Origin: T3Sed10-213 sp012519365
GTDB taxonomy: Bacteria; Planctomycetota; Phycisphaerae; Sedimentisphaerales; Anaerohalosphaeraceae
Direction of reading: 5' to 3'
Assembly (NCBI GenBank): GCA_033809355.1
Contig: JAPXLV010000092.1
Location: forward strand, 1 to 7,798
Length of the DNA: 7,798 bases
Position 1 is the first letter of the stretch. Each line of letters begins with the position of its first letter. Both the position numbers and the translations under genes were made by a program. The notes under the pieces are model-generated. The model saw only the letters and a list, made by a program, of their open reading frames with translations, did no database searches and had not been told where the DNA came from. Positions 5,029 to 7,798 of the stretch are shown here, one piece after another.

Positions 5029-5349
5029 ATGTTCGAAGAAATTGATGGCATCCAGTCAGAAATCAACAAGCTCAATCGCCTGTGCGACGATTCGCTCGGC
5101 GCGGCGTTCGCGTCGGAACCGGCCGATGACAAGACGCGGCGGTGGGAGCGGCTGGGGGTATTTATTCTTAAACTGCTGGATGGCGTGTTGGAACGGCGGT
5201 ATATTTTACGGCTGGAAAAGTGGCTTTTGGCCGATGCAGAGGCGCGGCGCTACTACGTTGATTTTATGCTATTGACCGCCCTACTGCATTTGTATTACCA
5301 TCCGGATCGTTATAAAAAAACAGGGTTGGCCGACCCCGTCAAGCCGTAA
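5029..5349 (+). CDS. Small protein resembling the N-terminal domain of planctomycete FecR/anti-sigma proteins
   Basis: A 106-aa protein of uncertain function. The central part, FILKLLDGVLERRYILRLEKWLLADAEARRYYVDFMLLTALL (about residues 45-86), resembles the helical N-terminal domain of FecR-type anti-sigma regulators common in Planctomycetota, in which a short L-x-x-L-D-G-x-L helix precedes a motif like LL-x-x-D-x-EARR-x-Y-x-x-x-M. Such proteins normally continue into a membrane segment and a FecR domain; here the sequence stops after HPDRYKKTGLADPVKP. There are no cysteines forming a zinc site and no obvious membrane span. The ATG at 5029 is preferred over the TTG at 4915 because the family-like sequence starts well after it and the upstream extension is AT-rich and non-conserved in character. 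No good Shine-Dalgarno is present. It follows prfB by 159 nt and ends 2 nt from the convergent hydrolase gene. It could be a truncated anti-sigma gene or a genuine small regulator. Confidence 0.65.
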   Translation: MFEEIDGIQSEINKLNRLCDDSLGAAFASEPADDKTRRWERLGVFILKLLDGVLERRYILRLEKWLLADAEARRYYVDFMLLTALLHLYYHPDRYKKTGLADPVKP

Positions 5350-5351
5350 TG

Positions 5352-5891
5352 TCATCGAATCAACTTGCTGAGCGTTTTGAAGTGGGGATGTTCGGCGGTT
5401 CGCAACAGCTCAAACAGAAACATTTCCGTGGAACTGATGATCGCGCCGGCCGCGGCCAGACGAGCAAGTCCGATCTGTGTATTGTCCGGCTTGCGTGAGG
5501 CGACGGCGTCGGCGATGATATGCACATAAAGCCCTTGTTGCATCAAATCCATCGCGGTTTGAAAGACGCAGACGTGTGTTTCGATGCCGCACAAAATCGC
5601 TGTTTCGACATTCAGATGTTCCAATCGGGCCGAAAAATCAGGGTGTGCACAACAGCTAAAGCACTGTTTGTTGATTGGTTCGATATCGGAAAGATGCATT
5701 CGCAACGGTTCGACCGTCGGGCCAATGCCCTGGGGGTATTGCTGGCACCATAAGAGCGGTATATTCAGGGTGCGGGCGATTTGCACGAGGATCGCACAGT
5801 TGGACACCATCTTCGCTGATTCGTGCATTACCGCCGCCAGCTTTTCCTGGACATCAATCACAACCAAACACGACTTGTCGGCATTGACCAT
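5352..5891 (-). CDS. Isochorismatase-family cysteine hydrolase
   Basis: A 179-aa soluble enzyme of the isochorismatase-like alpha/beta hydrolase family, which includes nicotinamidases, N-carbamoylsarcosine amidases and YcaC-type proteins. The catalytic triad is readable: D13 in LVVIDVQEKL, K75 in EPINKQCFS, and C108 in CGIETHVCVFQTAMDLM. The typical QQYPQGIGPT loop (50-59) and the non-proline cis peptide region at GIETHVCV are present. The histidine-rich metal site expected of nicotinamidase (D-x-H-x-x-H) is not evident, and the sequence is closest in style to the short, uncharacterised ISOC-type hydrolases, so the substrate cannot be named. The ATG at 5891 is chosen because GGAG (5903-5900 on the minus strand) lies 8 nt before it; a TTG at 5924 would add 11 unconvincing residues. 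The gene stands alone and faces the 106-aa gene tail to tail with no space for a terminator between them. Confidence 0.88.
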   Translation of the reverse strand: MVNADKSCLVVIDVQEKLAAVMHESAKMVSNCAILVQIARTLNIPLLWCQQYPQGIGPTVEPLRMHLSDIEPINKQCFSCCAHPDFSARLEHLNVETAILCGIETHVCVFQTAMDLMQQGLYVHIIADAVASRKPDNTQIGLARLAAAGAIISSTEMFLFELLRTAEHPHFKTLSKLIR

Positions 5892-5996
5892 CCTCAACAC
5901 TCCATTTTGTCGAGAATTGAGCAATTATTGGACAAAAATGAAACTGAATAACATTTTAAGTCGTGAAACCTAAATCTAAAAACAGATTCTGAATTT

Positions 5997-7016
5997 TCAA
6001 TTCGCACTTTCTTCCGGCTTGCATACCTCGATTAACAATTGTACGTGAGGCTGCGTCGTTGTGGTCCTGGCTTGGGGCTGGTCGGGCCAGGCCAATATCG
6101 GTTGAGGAATCGGCAGGTTTTCGAGGGTAACGTCCGAGTCCTCGGCTAAGGCCAGTTGGCCGGCGGCCTGATTTAGCGGCGGATTGTTTGAGGCGTATTG
6201 GCGTGCCATCGAACGCAACGGCATTTTGTCCGTCTGGCGAACGAGCATTTGAATTTGTTCGGGACGAATGTGGGGTATCGTAATCTTGCGCTGGGCCGAG
6301 TCGCTGTCGTGAAGCGTCAGACGGCTGTCGAGAATTTGCCTCCAGAGTGGTTTGATCGATTCGATAAAGCTTGCCAATGTCTCCGTGGGGCAGTCTATCT
6401 GAAAGGTGACCTTCTCGGCGGTACGATTGGGAATCGTTTGGTGCTCCAGTGAAAGCAGGAATATTTGTTTTTCGATTGATTGGGCTGTCAGTATGGGCCG
6501 TTCCGTGGTCAGCACAAGCACGCCGTCAAACGGCAGTGCCGCCGGAGCAACGGGCGCAGGGGGCGCGTCTTCTTGGGCGGCCTGGACAGTGGTATCGTCC
6601 TCGAGCAGCGAACGGGCTGTGGTGCGCTGGGGGGGTTGGTCTGTAACGGGTATGACGATTTGCCAAAGGACATAGCCCAACAGCGCCATCGGCAGCAGGA
6701 GCATCGCCGCGGCAGCCGTGATTCGACGGCGCAGCAACGCGGCCCGATTCAGCAAGCCGTAGGTGTTCCTTTGCTCGAGGAGGAGGTTTCGTTCAATCTG
6801 GGACTTGATGTCGTCCAGCAGGGTCGGCGGCGCCGTCTCAATCGGCAGAGCGCTGAGCAATTGCCGCTGGCGTCGAAGATGGCTTAGCTGTTCGGCCAAT
6901 TCCGGCTGATTCTGCAACAGCCGTTTCAGTTCTGTTTGCTGGCGCGGGGTCAGCGCATCATCAATATACGCGCTGAACAATTCGTCTATTTCTGTTTTAG
7001 AATCGTTATTCATCAT
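5997..7016 (-). CDS. Membrane anti-sigma factor, partner of the ECF sigma factor
   Basis: A 339-aa single-span membrane protein expected to hold the upstream-encoded ECF sigma factor inactive. Residues 11-58 (ELFSAYIDDALTPRQQTELK and the following helices) form an anti-sigma domain like that of zinc-less relatives of the ZAS family: where ZAS proteins have H-x3-C-x2-C, this one has LSHLRRQRQLL (44-54) with no cysteine. One hydrophobic segment at about 99-123 follows a basic stretch (LLRRRIT), so the N-terminus is cytoplasmic. The extracytoplasmic part starts with a Pro/Ala/Gln-rich linker (125-165) and continues into a domain of about 165 residues I do not recognise. Translation is coupled to the sigma gene by an ATGA overlap; a second ATG follows at once. 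Function is inferred from position, topology and the N-terminal domain. Confidence 0.85.
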   Translation of the reverse strand: MMNNDSKTEIDELFSAYIDDALTPRQQTELKRLLQNQPELAEQLSHLRRQRQLLSALPIETAPPTLLDDIKSQIERNLLLEQRNTYGLLNRAALLRRRITAAAAMLLLPMALLGYVLWQIVIPVTDQPPQRTTARSLLEDDTTVQAAQEDAPPAPVAPAALPFDGVLVLTTERPILTAQSIEKQIFLLSLEHQTIPNRTAEKVTFQIDCPTETLASFIESIKPLWRQILDSRLTLHDSDSAQRKITIPHIRPEQIQMLVRQTDKMPLRSMARQYASNNPPLNQAAGQLALAEDSDVTLENLPIPQPILAWPDQPQARTTTTQPHVQLLIEVCKPEESAN

Positions 7017-7681
7017 GTCAACACCGTTTCAAGAATCTCACGCAACATTGCACGGGCTCGGCTCAGTCGGCTTTTGACAGTGCCTAACTCAAGCCCCAGC
7101 ACCTGGGCAATCTGATTGTAAGACATTTGCTCAATATCGCGAAGAACAAGCACCACGCGGTGATCCTCGTCGAGTCGGCTGATGGCCTCGGTTAACAACG
7201 CGATGACTTCTTTGCGCTGGGCCAGGCGGGCCGGGTCCTCGGCGGCCATATCCACCGGCATCGGCATTCCTCTGTCCAGGGACTGCGAGGCCACTTTGAA
7301 ACGCCGACGGCAAAAATTAATCGCCTCGTTGCAGGCCACACGAAACAGCCAGGTATAAAACGAGCTTTTTCCGCGAAAATCGGTTATGTTCTCCAATACT
7401 TTGACAAATGTATCCTGCGTAAGTTCCGCGGCATCGTCGGAATTGTTACAGATTTTTAGAATTGTATTATATACCCTATCTTGATACCTAACAATTAGAC
7501 GACTCATAGCCTCTGAATCCCCTCGCTGGCATTGCTTGACGAGGGTTTCATCATCGAGCCGGAGTTGTTTTGATTTCCAATTCACGTTTTCAGGGTCTGT
7601 TATATATAAATACCTATGATTATTTTGTTGGTCGGAGGATACGGCTCTGCGGGGACGCAACCGCCAGCGCCGATCGGCCAT
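7013..7681 (-). CDS. ECF-type RNA polymerase sigma factor (sigma-70 family)
   Basis: A 222-aa (or 190-aa) alternative sigma factor of the RpoE-like extracytoplasmic-function group. Sigma region 2 spans about 58-128, with SDDAAELTQDTFVKV (81-95) and the core-binding and -10 recognition segment FRGKSSFYTWLFRVACNEAI (102-121) followed by CRRR. A short linker rich in Met, Pro and Asp (about 135-152) leads to sigma region 4 (162-216), whose helix-turn-helix is MSYNQIAQVLGLELGTVKSRL (186-206). The N-terminus is uncertain. The ATG at 7681 is the only ATG, but residues 1-32 are Arg-rich or encoded by very AT-rich DNA and do not look like a sigma factor. A GTG at 7585 gives a 190-aa protein of normal ECF length beginning VNWKSKQLRLDDETLVKQ. 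Neither start has a Shine-Dalgarno. The stop overlaps the anti-sigma start by 4 nt, so the two are one operon. Confidence 0.93.
   Translation of the reverse strand: MADRRWRLRPRRAVSSDQQNNHRYLYITDPENVNWKSKQLRLDDETLVKQCQRGDSEAMSRLIVRYQDRVYNTILKICNNSDDAAELTQDTFVKVLENITDFRGKSSFYTWLFRVACNEAINFCRRRFKVASQSLDRGMPMPVDMAAEDPARLAQRKEVIALLTEAISRLDEDHRVVLVLRDIEQMSYNQIAQVLGLELGTVKSRLSRARAMLREILETVLT
7596..7630 (-). promoter_or_regulatory. AT-rich promoter-like segment inside the annotated sigma N-terminus
   Basis: On the minus strand this stretch is strikingly AT-rich and includes TATATATAAC, which would serve as a -10 region. The -35 position is poor. It lies just upstream of the GTG at 7585. If it is a promoter, it supports the shorter sigma factor and a very short leader. 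Confidence 0.3.
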
Positions 7682-7691
7682 CGGAGCAGAA

Positions 7692-7719
7692 GCCGGATAG
7701 CCCTCTGTGGCTGTCCGGC
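7692..7719. repeat. 11-bp stem hairpin upstream of the sigma gene
   Basis: GCCGGATAGCC (7692-7702) pairs with GGCTGTCCGGC (7709-7719) around a 6-nt loop. On plus-strand RNA the pairing is complete with one U-G wobble; on minus-strand RNA the same position is a C-A mismatch. No T run follows on either strand, so it is not a standard terminator. It sits 10 nt upstream of the sigma-factor ATG candidate. Confidence 0.5.
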
Positions 7720-7763
7720 GTTCCTGATCGGTCTTCTGCTTGGATGCCCAAAGCGATAAATCC

Positions 7764-7782
7764 CAGCCCGAAAAGCGGGCTG
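7764..7782. repeat. 7-bp stem hairpin flanked by direct repeats at right edge
   Basis: CAGCCCG (7764-7770) and CGGGCTG (7776-7782) form a perfect 7-bp stem with a 5-nt loop. The octamer CCCAAAGC occurs on both sides, at 7747-7754 and at the last eight bases 7791-7798. There is no T run. It may be part of the leader of the sigma operon or a repeat unit that continues beyond the window. Confidence 0.35.
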
Positions 7783-7798
7783 AACCTTAACCCAAAGC

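Noticed and set aside
7690..7724. ECF-type autoregulatory promoter with GGAAC (7724-7720, minus strand)
   Set aside because: No suitable -10 motif lies 16-17 nt downstream; the sequence there is the hairpin arm.
1..7798. CRISPR arrays, tRNA or rRNA genes, intact insertion sequences
   Set aside because: No regular direct repeats with spacers, no cloverleaf-like segment, and no transposase or integrase motif were seen on either strand.

Overview
The window reads as bacterial chromosome of medium-high G+C content with short intergenic gaps. My best guess is a member of the Planctomycetota, perhaps Phycisphaerae. The reasons are an ECF sigma factor paired with a large membrane anti-sigma protein, a small protein resembling the N-terminal domain of planctomycete FecR-type proteins, a sigma-54 promoter on a stress operon, and a secreted GH16 glucanase. 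This is inference from gene style; there is no rRNA or other phylogenetic marker apart from prfB.

Layout, left to right. Positions 1-342 are non-coding and hold a strong bidirectional terminator (109-144) and a possible promoter. A two-gene plus-strand unit follows: a small membrane-anchored coiled-coil protein (343-696) and a MarC-family membrane protein (703-1323). Next is a two-gene small heat-shock operon (1541-1981 and 2039-2431), preceded by a textbook sigma-54 -24/-12 element (1458-1473) and closed by a rho-independent terminator (2458-2488). A secreted GH16 glycoside hydrolase lies on the minus strand (2526-3407), with a structured leader of about 155 nt. A divergent intergenic region then carries promoters for GH16 (minus) and prfB (plus). 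Peptide chain release factor 2 (3744-4869) is encoded in two frames joined by the classical +1 programmed frameshift at CTT TGA C. A 106-aa FecR-N-like protein (5029-5349) is convergent, 2 nt apart, with an isochorismatase-family cysteine hydrolase (5352-5891, minus). Last comes a minus-strand operon in which an ECF sigma factor (ending at 7013) overlaps its anti-sigma partner (5997-7016) by 4 nt.

Functionally the window mixes housekeeping (RF2) with stress and envelope functions: Hsp20 chaperones, the ECF sigma/anti-sigma pair, MarC and the GH16 glucanase. I see no CRISPR array, tRNA, intact insertion sequence or phage gene, and no clear multi-gene system of a new kind. The most informative signals are regulatory: the sigma-54 promoter on the hsp20 pair, the RF2 recoding site with a weak Shine-Dalgarno-like stimulator, and the GH16 leader with two mutually exclusive hairpins.
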